A DNA stretch of 64,000 bases from assembly GCF_000377905.1 (NCBI RefSeq), contig NZ_KB898872.1:459308-523307 (forward strand), in the 5' to 3' direction. The stretch is from Thioalkalivibrio sp. ALMg11 (GTDB lineage: Bacteria; Pseudomonadota; Gammaproteobacteria; Ectothiorhodospirales; Ectothiorhodospiraceae). Below the pieces are notes generated by a model. It was given only the letters and a program-made list of their open reading frames with translations, ran no database searches and was not told the origin of the DNA. Both the position numbers and the translations under genes were made by a program. Shown piece after piece: positions 17,816 to 27,100 of the stretch (the first letter of the stretch is position 1; each line of letters starts with the position of its first letter).

Positions 17816-18096
17816 CGGCGTCGTAAAGCAGACACCAAGGTCCCCGCGGCGAATGCGAGACCCAGGGAAAGCAAAGGATTTTCCCGCACGAAGCCACTGA
17901 CCGATTGCAGGGCCTCTTCGGAGTGCTCCTTGACCTTCGCCCCGGCCTCCTTGGCTTTGTCCTCCGCACTCGCTGCCTCTCGGCGGATCCGTTCTTCGGC
18001 CTTTCCCGCGCCCCTGGCGGCCTGATCTACGGTCTCGTGCGCGCGCTCAGAGATGCGATCTGTAGTGGAGTGGTCGCTAGTTCCTGGTGTATTCAT
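17812..18096 (-). CDS. DUF883 family (ElaB/YqjD-like) ribosome- and membrane-associated protein
   Basis: The 94-residue product has a charged, Ala/Glu/Lys-rich helical part (ARGAGKAEERIRREAASAED, then KVKEHSEEALQSVSGFV) and the C-terminal membrane anchor signature RENPLLSLGLAFAAGTLVSALRRR. YqjD and ElaB of E. coli anchor ribosomes to the inner membrane in stationary phase. The ATG at 18096 is used because the longer frame has no ribosome site. This fits the ribosome-quiescence theme of baeRF3 and the HPF-like protein. Confidence 0.85.
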   Translation of the reverse strand: MNTPGTSDHSTTDRISERAHETVDQAARGAGKAEERIRREAASAEDKAKEAGAKVKEHSEEALQSVSGFVRENPLLSLGLAFAAGTLVSALRRR

Positions 18097-18757
18097 GGTT
18101 ATTTCCCGTTGCTGTGGTGGGACATGGGTGGAAGCCGCCAATCGGCTTCCACTGACAAGCAACGGAAAGTTTCTCGCACCGGCAACCACTCGTCTGCGCG
18201 GTAGCGAACAGAGGCGCGAAATCCACCACCCTAACGGACAGGCACACTCAGCCGCCTAGCCATGTGGGCATCAGTATCATGTGGGAATCGGTATATAGAC
18301 TGTGGGAATACGCCCACGAGGAAGATGCGACGTCCAGCCCGCGCCATGTGAACGTGTATTGACCGCCACGAGGGGGTCCGGGTGCTGCCTGCGCAGTCAC
18401 TGGTGGGCCTGGGATCAGGCAAGTGGTCGATGAAATAGTCGCTGCAGCCATGGACGTTCGCTGGCTGCTACAACGCTTCGGCTAGCGCCGGGTTGGACCC
18501 CTTCGCCTTCGACGACGACTTCATCGACACGATGCTGGACCTGCTGCGCCACGGGCGGGATACCGCCTATGCCGAACCCGAGTGGGCGAGTGCGCCCCCC
18601 GGAAGACGCCGCCCGCGGCACCAATCGACGGCTGTTCGGCGTTGGGCGGGTCCCAGCCGCGATCGTGATCCGCGTGATCGGGGCTGCGGCCCACCGGTTG
18701 CTAGCGGGGTAGGGTTGAAATGCAGCACGTCGCACAAGGCGCCACATCGCACCCTGT
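18097..18757. other. Long intergenic region with a leader hairpin and a possible gene fragment
   Basis: It separates the DUF883 gene from the signalling operon. It contains a perfect 10-base-pair hairpin (18128-18152), a stretch with repeated GTGGGAAT (about 18269-18310), and a plus-strand segment at 18493-18620 that reads like coding sequence but lacks a start signal and a recognisable family. No intact gene is supported. Confidence 0.5.
18128..18152. promoter_or_regulatory. Perfect stem-loop in the leader of the DUF883 gene
   Basis: GTGGAAGCCG pairs with CGGCTTCCAC across a five-base loop, about 31 bases upstream of the minus-strand start at 18096. There is no T-tract, so a simple terminator is unlikely; it may be an mRNA structure or an operator. 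Confidence 0.5.
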
Positions 18758-20458
18758 TTAGTCCGTGACCTCGCGCGTGTGAGCCGGGAACCCCTGCTGG
18801 ACCTGATTACGACCACCGCGCTTGGCCTTGTAGAGCGCCTCGTCGGCGGCGACCAGCAGTCCGGGGCCGTCCTGGTCAGGGTAGGCGGCCGAACACACCA
18901 TGCCGATGGAGATGGTGCAACCAAAGCGCTCGCCCTTGCGGCCGAAATCCAGTGACGCAAAGTTCCGGCGGATATCCTCCAGCACGCCCTGGGCATGTTC
19001 CGCTTCGCATTCCGGCAGCACCGCAACGAACTCCTCCCCACCGTAGCGGCCGATGATATCGGACTGACGCAGGCGCTGACGCAGCAAGGTTGCGATCGAG
19101 CTGATCACCACGTCCCCCACGGCGTGCCCGTATGTGTCGTTAACCACCTTGAAGTGGTCGATATCGAGCATCGCCAGCGTGACCGGCCGACCGATCCGGC
19201 GGGCGCGCAGCGCCTCCCGGTTGGCGGCCTCCTTGATACTGGCGTGCTTGAGCAACCCGGTCAGGCTGTCCTTGTTGATTCGGTCCTCCAGCTGGCGGGC
19301 CCGCACGATCCGCGAGCGCGCGGCCGCCACCAGTTGCAGGTCGGAGATCGGCTTGGTCAGAAAGTCGTCCGCACCTCGACCCATGGCGTCGATCTGTCGC
19401 TCGATATCGGTTTCCGCGGAAAGATAGACAATCGGCAGATGCGTGTAGGCCTCGTGCTGGCGAATCACCCCCGCCAAGTCGGTGCCCGCGTATTCGGGCA
19501 TGTACAGATCCATCAGCACCAGTTCCGGCCGGAACGTAGCGATCGTGTCCATGACGTCATTCGGCGACGCCAGCACTCTGGCCTCCATCCCGACCGCGGT
19601 CAGTACCAGCCGCATGTGCTCGGCAAGATCGGCATCGTCGTCCACGATCAGCACACGTTGCGGCGGTGCACGGCGCTCCTCGAAGATCTGCGTGATCCGG
19701 TTCACCAAGCGGGGCACATCCAGCGGTTTCAGGAAATAGCCTTCCGCCCCCAATTGAACCGCCCGCACGCGCGACGGGAAGTCGTCATTCGCGGAGAGGA
19801 AGATCAGCGGGCACTCCAGCGCCTGGACCTGCGGGGAGTCCATCAGTCGCTCGGTCGCGTTTTCGCGCCCCTGTTCCAGCATTACGTCAACGAGCAACAA
19901 GTCCGGCTCCCGGGATTCCATCGCCCCCTTGAGCTCATCGATGCTCCGGAACACGCGAACCTCGTAGTTGAAGGACTCGAGCTGTTGCTGCAGTTGCCGG
20001 CACAGCTCCGCGTTGTCCTCTACCAACCAGACTTCGAGCGTACTGTCCGAGGTTGTCCGGGCTTCCGGAGCCACCCGGAAAGCCGGGCGCTCCGGGCGCT
20101 CCGGGCGCTCCGGGCGTTCGGGCACAGTACGAGAGAGAGCCTCGATCTCGTCCATCAGAGACCGGCGCGTCGGCGCATCCAGCGACAACTCCTTCGCCTC
20201 CAGCCAGGCTCCGATCCGCTGCTCCAGAGAGCGCGCCGCGATACTCAGCGACGCGCACCCAAAACTGCCGCCGGATCCGGCCAGCTTGTGCAGACGCTGC
20301 TGCAGCTCATCGAGCACGTCGCGATCCTGTTCCTGGCCGGACAGTCTGCCCTGGAGCGCGCTCAATTCGGCGAACTCGTCCGGGAGCCGCTCCAGATACC
20401 GGGATCGCAGTTCTTCCAGCCGTGTGGTCAGGGCCTGCTCGGCATCGGTCGGCGTCAT
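18758..20458 (-). CDS. Hpt-REC-REC-GGDEF response regulator diguanylate cyclase
   Basis: The 566-residue protein has an Hpt domain (His57 in LHKLAGSGGSFG), a Pro-Glu-Arg linker (four PER units, about residues 113-124) and two receiver domains with phosphoacceptors in LLLVDVMLE and LVLMDLYMPE. A GGDEF domain (about 400-555) has an intact YGGEEF and an RQSD I-site five residues before it. It should convert phosphorelay input into c-di-GMP. An internal Hpt is uncommon for a cyclase and fits a relay from the two upstream kinases, which lack receiver and Hpt domains. Its ATG overlaps the upstream response-regulator stop (ATGA). Confidence 0.9.
   Translation of the reverse strand: MTPTDAEQALTTRLEELRSRYLERLPDEFAELSALQGRLSGQEQDRDVLDELQQRLHKLAGSGGSFGCASLSIAARSLEQRIGAWLEAKELSLDAPTRRSLMDEIEALSRTVPERPERPERPERPAFRVAPEARTTSDSTLEVWLVEDNAELCRQLQQQLESFNYEVRVFRSIDELKGAMESREPDLLLVDVMLEQGRENATERLMDSPQVQALECPLIFLSANDDFPSRVRAVQLGAEGYFLKPLDVPRLVNRITQIFEERRAPPQRVLIVDDDADLAEHMRLVLTAVGMEARVLASPNDVMDTIATFRPELVLMDLYMPEYAGTDLAGVIRQHEAYTHLPIVYLSAETDIERQIDAMGRGADDFLTKPISDLQLVAAARSRIVRARQLEDRINKDSLTGLLKHASIKEAANREALRARRIGRPVTLAMLDIDHFKVVNDTYGHAVGDVVISSIATLLRQRLRQSDIIGRYGGEEFVAVLPECEAEHAQGVLEDIRRNFASLDFGRKGERFGCTISIGMVCSAAYPDQDGPGLLVAADEALYKAKRGGRNQVQQGFPAHTREVTD
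20083..20118. repeat. Four tandem 9-base units encoding a Pro-Glu-Arg linker
   Basis: CCGGGCGCT (plus strand) occurs three times and is followed by CCGGGCGTT. On the coding strand this gives the PER repeats between Hpt and the first receiver. Unit length is a multiple of three, so slippage would change linker length without a frameshift. Confidence 0.85.
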
Positions 20459-20838
20459 GCGGCCCCCTGCCAGATACGCCGTACCTGATCCGAGAGCGCC
20501 ATGGGATCGAAAGGCTTGGCAATCACGTCACGGGCCCCCAGCGACTTGTAGTGCTCGATCTCGGAGGGCTGAACCTTGGCCGTCATAAAGGCCACCGGCA
20601 CTTCGGCCAGCGCCGGAATCCCGCGCAGCGCCTCCAGGGTCGACGGTCCGTCCATACCCGGCATCATCACATCCAGCAGGATCAGGTCGGGCGCGAAGGC
20701 CTCCGCATCGCGCACCGCCTCCTCGCCCGAGGCGCAGATCTTGACGGTAAAGCCGCCGACCGTCTCCAGGGCCAGTTCGGCGACCGCCTGAATATCCGGT
20801 TCGTCTTCGACATAGAGAATGCGTTGCAGCTCGGCCAC
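20455..20838 (-). CDS. Single-domain response regulator (CheY-like)
   Basis: The GTG at 20838 preceded by AAGGAG gives 127 residues, a bare receiver domain. The acidic pocket is in ILYVEDEPDIQ, the phosphoacceptor Asp in LILLDVMMPGMDG, the Thr in FMTAK and the Lys in VIAKPFDP. With no output domain it is suited to carry phosphate from the kinases to the Hpt of the next gene. It lies 58 bases after the second kinase gene and overlaps the cyclase gene by four bases. Confidence 0.92.
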   Translation of the reverse strand: MAELQRILYVEDEPDIQAVAELALETVGGFTVKICASGEEAVRDAEAFAPDLILLDVMMPGMDGPSTLEALRGIPALAEVPVAFMTAKVQPSEIEHYKSLGARDVIAKPFDPMALSDQVRRIWQGAA

Positions 20839-20896
20839 GTTCGGCTCCTTCGGGTTGGATGGCTCCAGTGCTGTGCGCGTCTCGGCCCGCGCGCAG

Positions 20897-23800
20897 CTAC
20901 CGTCCTGCGGTTGATGCAAAGGACCCCGAGTCCAGGGCAAGGGGCAGTTCGAACCAGAAGGTGGCCCCCGCGCCTTCTACCGAGTCGAACCCTATGCGCC
21001 CACCCATATGTTCCACCAGTTCCCGGGTGATCGCCAGGCCCAGACCCGTGCCACCCTTCTGCCGCGTGTCAGAGGCATCGGCCTGTGCGAATTTCTCGAA
21101 GATGCGCTCGCGAAAGTCTTCGGGAACCCCTGGACCATCATCCGCGACGCTCACCCGGACGCAGGCGTCCGGCGCGGACAGGGCCTGCGCTGAGACCCGA
21201 ACCGAGCCGCCGGGGACCGAGAACTTCACGGCGTTCGACAGCAGATTGCCCATCACCTGCATCAGGCGCCGGCCGTCGGCCCGCACCACGATTCCGGGCG
21301 CGGCGGCTTCGAGCACCAGTTCCACCCGGTGTTGCTCGCCATAGCTCTGATGGCTCTCCAGTGCCTGCTCGAGCAGGGGCTTCAGCGGTTGCGGCCGCAT
21401 CTCGAAGTGCAGCTTGCCCGCCGCGATCTTCTCCATATCCAGCAGATCGTTGATCAACAGCGTCAGACGCTCACTGTTGCGCTGGGCAATCGCAACCATT
21501 TCCCCCGCCTTTCCCGGCAATTCGCCGAGGGTCCCACTGGCCACCATGCCAAGGGCCCCCGAGATCGACGTGAGGGGCGTCCGGAGTTCGTGGCTGACGG
21601 TGGAGACAAATTCGTTCTTCATGCGTTCCACCCGCTTGCGCTCGGTGATGTCGCGCACCATCCCCACGTAAAGGGGGTGACCATGCTGGGTAATCTCCGA
21701 CACCGCCAGTTCCATGGGGAACAGACTGCCATCCTTGCGCTGGCCCTCCACCTCGCGACCAATGCCGATGATGCGTGCCACTCCGGTTCTCTGGTAGTTG
21801 CGCAGGTAACTGTCATGGGCCTCGCGGTGAGGACTGGGCATGAGCATGCGGACGTTGCGGCCCAGCACTTCGTCGGCCGCATAACCGAAGATGCGCTTCG
21901 CGGCGGGGTTGAATGACTGCATGATCCCGTTCACATCAATGGTGATGATGCCGTCCACCATGTTGTCGAGAATGGCCTGTGTGTGCTGGGCGTGTTCCAC
22001 TACCGCCGTTTCGGCCGCCTTGCGCTCGGTGATGTCTTCATTGATGCCGATCACCCGTTCTGCGCGCCCTCCCGGGCCGGATATGGCCTGGGCTATGGCG
22101 CGTATATGGCGGATCTCGCCGTCACCCCGACGAATGCGGAATTCGGACTCATAGGGGGTTTCAGGGTGGGCCAGTCCATGCTCGAAGTCCGCCGTAGCCT
22201 GCTCCTGGGATTCCGGCAACAAAGCGTGGATCCAGTCTTCCGGGACATGGCCGAAATCCTGCTCCGCCATACCGTAGATCCGGAACATCCCTGCATCCCA
22301 GTCAAGCCGACCATTGGCCAGATCCAGATCCCATACGCCCAGTTGTGCCGCCTCGGCAGCCAGTGTCAGCTGCTTGGCGGTATCCCGGAAGCGCTGTTCG
22401 CTCTCGCGCAGGGCTTGTTCAGCGGCCTTGCGCTCGGTGATATCCTCGGCGATACCCAGGTAGCCGGTGATATTTCCCTTTTGGTCGGTCTTGGGTGTCA
22501 CCGTCAGGGAGACGGGGATGCGCACACCGTCCTTGCGCACAAAAGTCCACTCCCTCGTTTCCGCACCCTCGCGATCCGCTACCTCGGTAAAGGCCCGGAA
22601 GCCCTCGACAGACCGTCCATAGGCGGCGCTCAGTTCGGCCGAGCGTGTTGCAATCTCCTCGGAGAGATGGAACAGGGCGGGTGATTGCTTGCCGACCAGG
22701 TCGTCGGCGGCATAGCCCGTCATCTTCTCCGCACCTGGGTTGAACAGGGTGATCAGGCCATTGCAATCCGTCACCACAATCGCGAACTCCGACGCGGCCA
22801 CCAGAACAGCCTGCAACTGATCCGCGGTGTGCGCGAGTTCCGAGGTACGTTCGCGAACCTGGGACTCGAGCTCGGAGCGAGCCTGCGCCTGCTGGCGAAA
22901 ACTGGCCCCCAGCTGCCGGGACATCTCGCGGAGAGTCCCCGCCAGGCCGTCGTACTCCAAGATCTGGCTAGCTGGCAGTACCGGTAAACGCCCCGCGGCG
23001 ATGTCCGTTCCCAGCCCCGCGCTCACCGCATCCAGTTTGCGCAACGGACGGCTGATCGCGTGACTCAGTCCGGCAGAGACCATTACGGCCAGGGCCACGA
23101 TCACGGTCAGGAGTGCAAACAGCTCGACGCGCTGCTCCTCGAGCGCCCTGACCACTGGGGCCGCCGGAATCTGCGCGTACACCTGGCCAATTTCCGGCGC
23201 AGCACCCAGCGGCTCGGCGAAGAAATAGGAGCCCTGCCCCCAGCGACCCACGGCCGACATCGCGCCGTCCGGCAGCCAGATCGAGAGGCCGTGGCCCCGG
23301 TCCTCGACCCAGCCTTCCAGTGCCTCCTGCACGCTCCGCACCTCGCCCCGACTGGCCAGTATTCGGCCATCCGATGCAACAATGGCAAGCCCCAGATCGT
23401 CACGAGTTTGCACCCGTTCCAGGTGGTAGTCGTAGCGCTCCCGGCCCGCGCGGAAATCGGATTCGAGCCGGCCGGCCAGGTTTTCGACGTGACCCTGCAG
23501 GCGCTCCGCCATGAAGGCCTCCTGCTCGCCCCGCTGGCTATAGCTCTCGTGCAGGATGGGTGCGAGGCCCGCCAGCAGGGTCACGGGAAGCATTGCATGG
23601 AACAACAGGCTGGCCAGGGAAGGCCGCTCCCTCCGGGAGCCCACCTCGCCGCGTCCCGACAACCGCCACAACAGCACCAGCAGACTGGCGATCAGCGCAT
23701 TGAAGAGCGCATTGACCCCCTGTTTCAGGGCAATCATGGTGGTGGGCTCCCAGTCCATGCCGACCATGCCGCGATAGAACAACAGGACCAGCGGAACGCC

Positions 23801-24127
23801 GATGACCAGCCAGTACAGCAGGTCTGCCAGCACCACGTTGCGCAGCCAACGCCGGTAAAGGAGCCCCACCACCAGCGCCTCGATCACGAAGACCACCATC
23901 GGGTAGGGGACGCCCCACAGGACCAGGGTGTAGAGCCCGCCGGCGATCGCGACGATGACTGCGGGCAGGGTCCCCAGGAGCAACACCGCCAGCATCACCG
24001 CAATGGACCCGAAGATGAAGTCCAGGCCAAACAGCAGCGGCAGGTGGAAGTAATTGCCGGCGACCGCCAGCAGAGCAAGCACGACCGTCGCGAGCCCGCG
24101 ATGCCCTGGATCCGGCAAGCGCAGCAT
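20897..24127 (-). CDS. Membrane multi-PAS sensor histidine kinase
   Basis: From the ATG at 24127 (sharing one base with the upstream TGA, GAGGAGG just before) the product has 1076 residues. It has six or so N-terminal membrane helices, then an extracytoplasmic sensor (about 200-330), another membrane helix and a HAMP-like linker (AISRPLRKLDAVSAGL). Three PAS/PAC units follow (about 440-820), then HisKA with the phosphorylated His in STVSHELRTPLTS (about 846). HATPase carries NLLSNAVKFS, DDGPGVPE and GGTGLGLA. There is no receiver or Hpt domain. Its catalytic core closely matches that of the upstream kinase, so the two are paralogues. The N-terminal helices resemble integral sensor modules but I cannot name the family. 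Confidence 0.9.
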   Translation of the reverse strand: MLRLPDPGHRGLATVVLALLAVAGNYFHLPLLFGLDFIFGSIAVMLAVLLLGTLPAVIVAIAGGLYTLVLWGVPYPMVVFVIEALVVGLLYRRWLRNVVLADLLYWLVIGVPLVLLFYRGMVGMDWEPTTMIALKQGVNALFNALIASLLVLLWRLSGRGEVGSRRERPSLASLLFHAMLPVTLLAGLAPILHESYSQRGEQEAFMAERLQGHVENLAGRLESDFRAGRERYDYHLERVQTRDDLGLAIVASDGRILASRGEVRSVQEALEGWVEDRGHGLSIWLPDGAMSAVGRWGQGSYFFAEPLGAAPEIGQVYAQIPAAPVVRALEEQRVELFALLTVIVALAVMVSAGLSHAISRPLRKLDAVSAGLGTDIAAGRLPVLPASQILEYDGLAGTLREMSRQLGASFRQQAQARSELESQVRERTSELAHTADQLQAVLVAASEFAIVVTDCNGLITLFNPGAEKMTGYAADDLVGKQSPALFHLSEEIATRSAELSAAYGRSVEGFRAFTEVADREGAETREWTFVRKDGVRIPVSLTVTPKTDQKGNITGYLGIAEDITERKAAEQALRESEQRFRDTAKQLTLAAEAAQLGVWDLDLANGRLDWDAGMFRIYGMAEQDFGHVPEDWIHALLPESQEQATADFEHGLAHPETPYESEFRIRRGDGEIRHIRAIAQAISGPGGRAERVIGINEDITERKAAETAVVEHAQHTQAILDNMVDGIITIDVNGIMQSFNPAAKRIFGYAADEVLGRNVRMLMPSPHREAHDSYLRNYQRTGVARIIGIGREVEGQRKDGSLFPMELAVSEITQHGHPLYVGMVRDITERKRVERMKNEFVSTVSHELRTPLTSISGALGMVASGTLGELPGKAGEMVAIAQRNSERLTLLINDLLDMEKIAAGKLHFEMRPQPLKPLLEQALESHQSYGEQHRVELVLEAAAPGIVVRADGRRLMQVMGNLLSNAVKFSVPGGSVRVSAQALSAPDACVRVSVADDGPGVPEDFRERIFEKFAQADASDTRQKGGTGLGLAITRELVEHMGGRIGFDSVEGAGATFWFELPLALDSGSFASTAGR

Positions 24128-27100
24128 CACGCCGTGCCCTCCTCGCGGACGCACGCTAGCTGGAACCAGAAGGTCGTACCCTCACCGGGCACCGATTCGA
24201 AACCAACCTCGCCGCCCATGCGCTCCACCAGTTCGCGGGTGATCGCCAGCCCCAGCCCACTGCCGCCCTTCTGACGGGTATCCGACGCATCGGCCTGGGA
24301 GAACTGCTGAAAGATGCGTTCGCGGAACTCCTCGGGGACACCGGGGCCGTGATCGCTGACCGAGACGCGCACCCGCTCTTCGCCACTGTCCACCGCAACC
24401 GTAACCTCGCCGCCTTCCGGCGAGAACTTGGCCGCGTTGGAGAGCAGATTGGCCAGAACCTGCTGCAGGCGGTCAGCGTCCACTTCGACCCGGATCCCGT
24501 CGCCCACCGCCTCCAGGACCAGGCTGACCCCGTAGCGACCGGCGTAGCCCTGATTGCCCCGGACTGCCTGCTCCAGCAACGGATGTAGCGCCTGTTCCCG
24601 CATCTCGAAGCGCATCTTGCCAGCCACCAGCTTTTCCATGTCCAGCAGATCGTTGATCAGCAACTCCAGGCGCTGGCTGTTCTTGTGGGCGATCTCCAGC
24701 ATCTCCCGCATCCGCTCCGGCAACGCCCCCGTCGCGCCACCGGCCACCAGCCCCAGGGAACCGGAGATCGAGGTGAGCGGCGTGCGCAACTCATGGCTGA
24801 CCGTGGAGATGAACTCGTTTTTCATGCGCTCGATGCGCTTGCGCTCCGAGATATCCTCGATGATCGACCAGATCAGTTTGCGCCCGGTGTTGTCGTAGAC
24901 CACCATCCCGTTGAGGACCACCGAATAGCGGCTGCCATCCTTGCGGATGTATTCCTTCTCGAACGGACCGTAACGACCGGTCGCCTCCATGCTCTCCAGT
25001 TGCTGCCGCTCCGCCGGTTCATACTCCCTTGGGGTGACATCCCAGTAGCTCAGGGCGGTGAATTCCTCGCGGGTATAACCGGTCGGTCGCAACAGGGCCT
25101 CGTTGAGGTCCACAAACGCCCCGGTCTCATAATCGTTCAGGGCAATGCCGACCGGCGATAGCTCGAACAGCCCGCGCAGGCGGGCCTCGCTGAGCTTCAC
25201 GGCTCGCGCGGCCTCATCGCGCTCGATGGCCGAACCGATCCAGCGCGCGAGCAGCCGCACGAACATGCGTTCGCCTTCGCCAAACGGAACCGGACGCGGC
25301 TGCACCGAGGAAAAACTCAGGGTGCCATAACGTTCGCCCTGCACTTCCAGCATCACGCCGATGTAGGCCTCCAGTCCGAAGTCCCCGTAACACGGATGCC
25401 CACGGTTCTCGGAGGCTGCCATATGATCGATGGCCACCAGGTCGCCGGCCGCCAGGGTCAGGTCACAGTAAGTGCGGCCCAGGGGAAAGCGCTGACCACG
25501 CTCCAGGAGCGAAGCGGATGGTGCGACAAAGGCGCGCACCTCGTAATCGTCGCCGCGAATGCGGCTGACGATGCCCAGTTCCAGTCCCAGGAAGTCAGTC
25601 CCGAGCTGCAATGCCCGTTCGAGCTGTTCATCGAGCCCCAGCGACGTCATCGACGCAATTTCGTTGAGTGCCGCAAAGGCCTCCAACTGGTGTTGGCGCT
25701 GTTCGCGGTTCTCCCGGTCCCGGGTCACATCCAGAATAAAACCATCGAGGTAGCGCACCCGACCATCCCCGTCGCGAACCGCCGAACCCCGCTCCTGCGC
25801 CCAGCGGATGCCGCCATCGCGATGCCGGATGCGATACTCGACGAGCCAGTCGGTCCCGGCGCGCAGCGCCTGGTCGACTGCTTCCTCGGCGGCCGCCGCA
25901 TCCTCGCGATGGATCACGCTGGCGTAGCTGCGCACCGCGTTATCGATGAACTCGCTCGCGGGATAGCCCGACAACGGGTCCACCTGGTCGCTCATGTAGA
26001 CCATGGTCCAGTGTTCGTCTGGCAGGCAGCGATAGGTGATGCCGGGAATGTTGTCGACCAGCGAGCGAAACTGTTGCTCGCTTTCCCGGATGCGCTCGGC
26101 ATCCTGCTTTTCACGCGTGACGTCGGACTCGATGGCCATGAAACCCTGCAATGCCCCACGATCATCGCGCAGCGGATTGCCCTGGATGCGGACCCAGTAC
26201 GCCCGACCGTCCCGACTGTAGTTCACCATGTCGACCTGAAACGGCTCGCCCCGTGCCACCGCCGCCCCGATCCTCGCCGCCGCCTGCGGATCCGTCCCCT
26301 CGCCCTGCAGCAGCTTGCCGGGTTTGCGTCCGCGCAGTTCGTCCAGGGTGTACCCGCTCAGCCGGGTAAAGCCGTCGTTGATCCACTCGACCCGGCCCTC
26401 GGCATCGGTAATGATCACGCCGTTGGTGGTCTCGCTCGCCACGCGCGACAGGCGCGCCAGCTCCGCCTGATCGGCGCGGTACCGGCGCTGGGTGCGCGCC
26501 GCATCGGTCAACTGCCCCAGCGTCACCAGCAGCGGCTGCAGGAAATCCACCAGCTTCTGGTCGTAGCCGCCCGGGCGGTTGGCAATCCCCAGCATGGCGA
26601 TCCACTCGCCACCATGATGGATCGGGATGCCGAGAAAGGCATTGAGCGCCGGGTGACCCTCGGGCAAGCCGCCGCTGCGCGGATCGTGGACAGGGTCATT
26701 CGCGATCACTGGCTCGCCGCTGGTAAGGGCCGCGCCGAACAGGGTCTCCAGGTTATGGAACTCCATCCCCTGGGGCGCATTGGCCGCGTAGAAGGCACGG
26801 GTCTCGGCGCTCCAGGCGATATCGGTAATGGCGTAGGTCTTGAGGTAGGGCAGCCCTTCCGGGGTGTTCAGCACCTCGCCAATGAATCCGTATTCACTGT
26901 CGGTCAGGTCGAGGATATCCGTGAGCAGTTCGTCGAAGGCACGGCGCCGGTCGTGATCCGCATCGCGAATGAACTCCGACTGGGCACGGGTAATGACCTC
27001 ACCGAGCCGCCGCAGGTCGTCGAGGGCACCGCTGAGCGAGTGCAGCTCACTGGAGTTGATCTCCGCTTCGACGACATCGGCCAGATCCCGCAGGGCTCGC

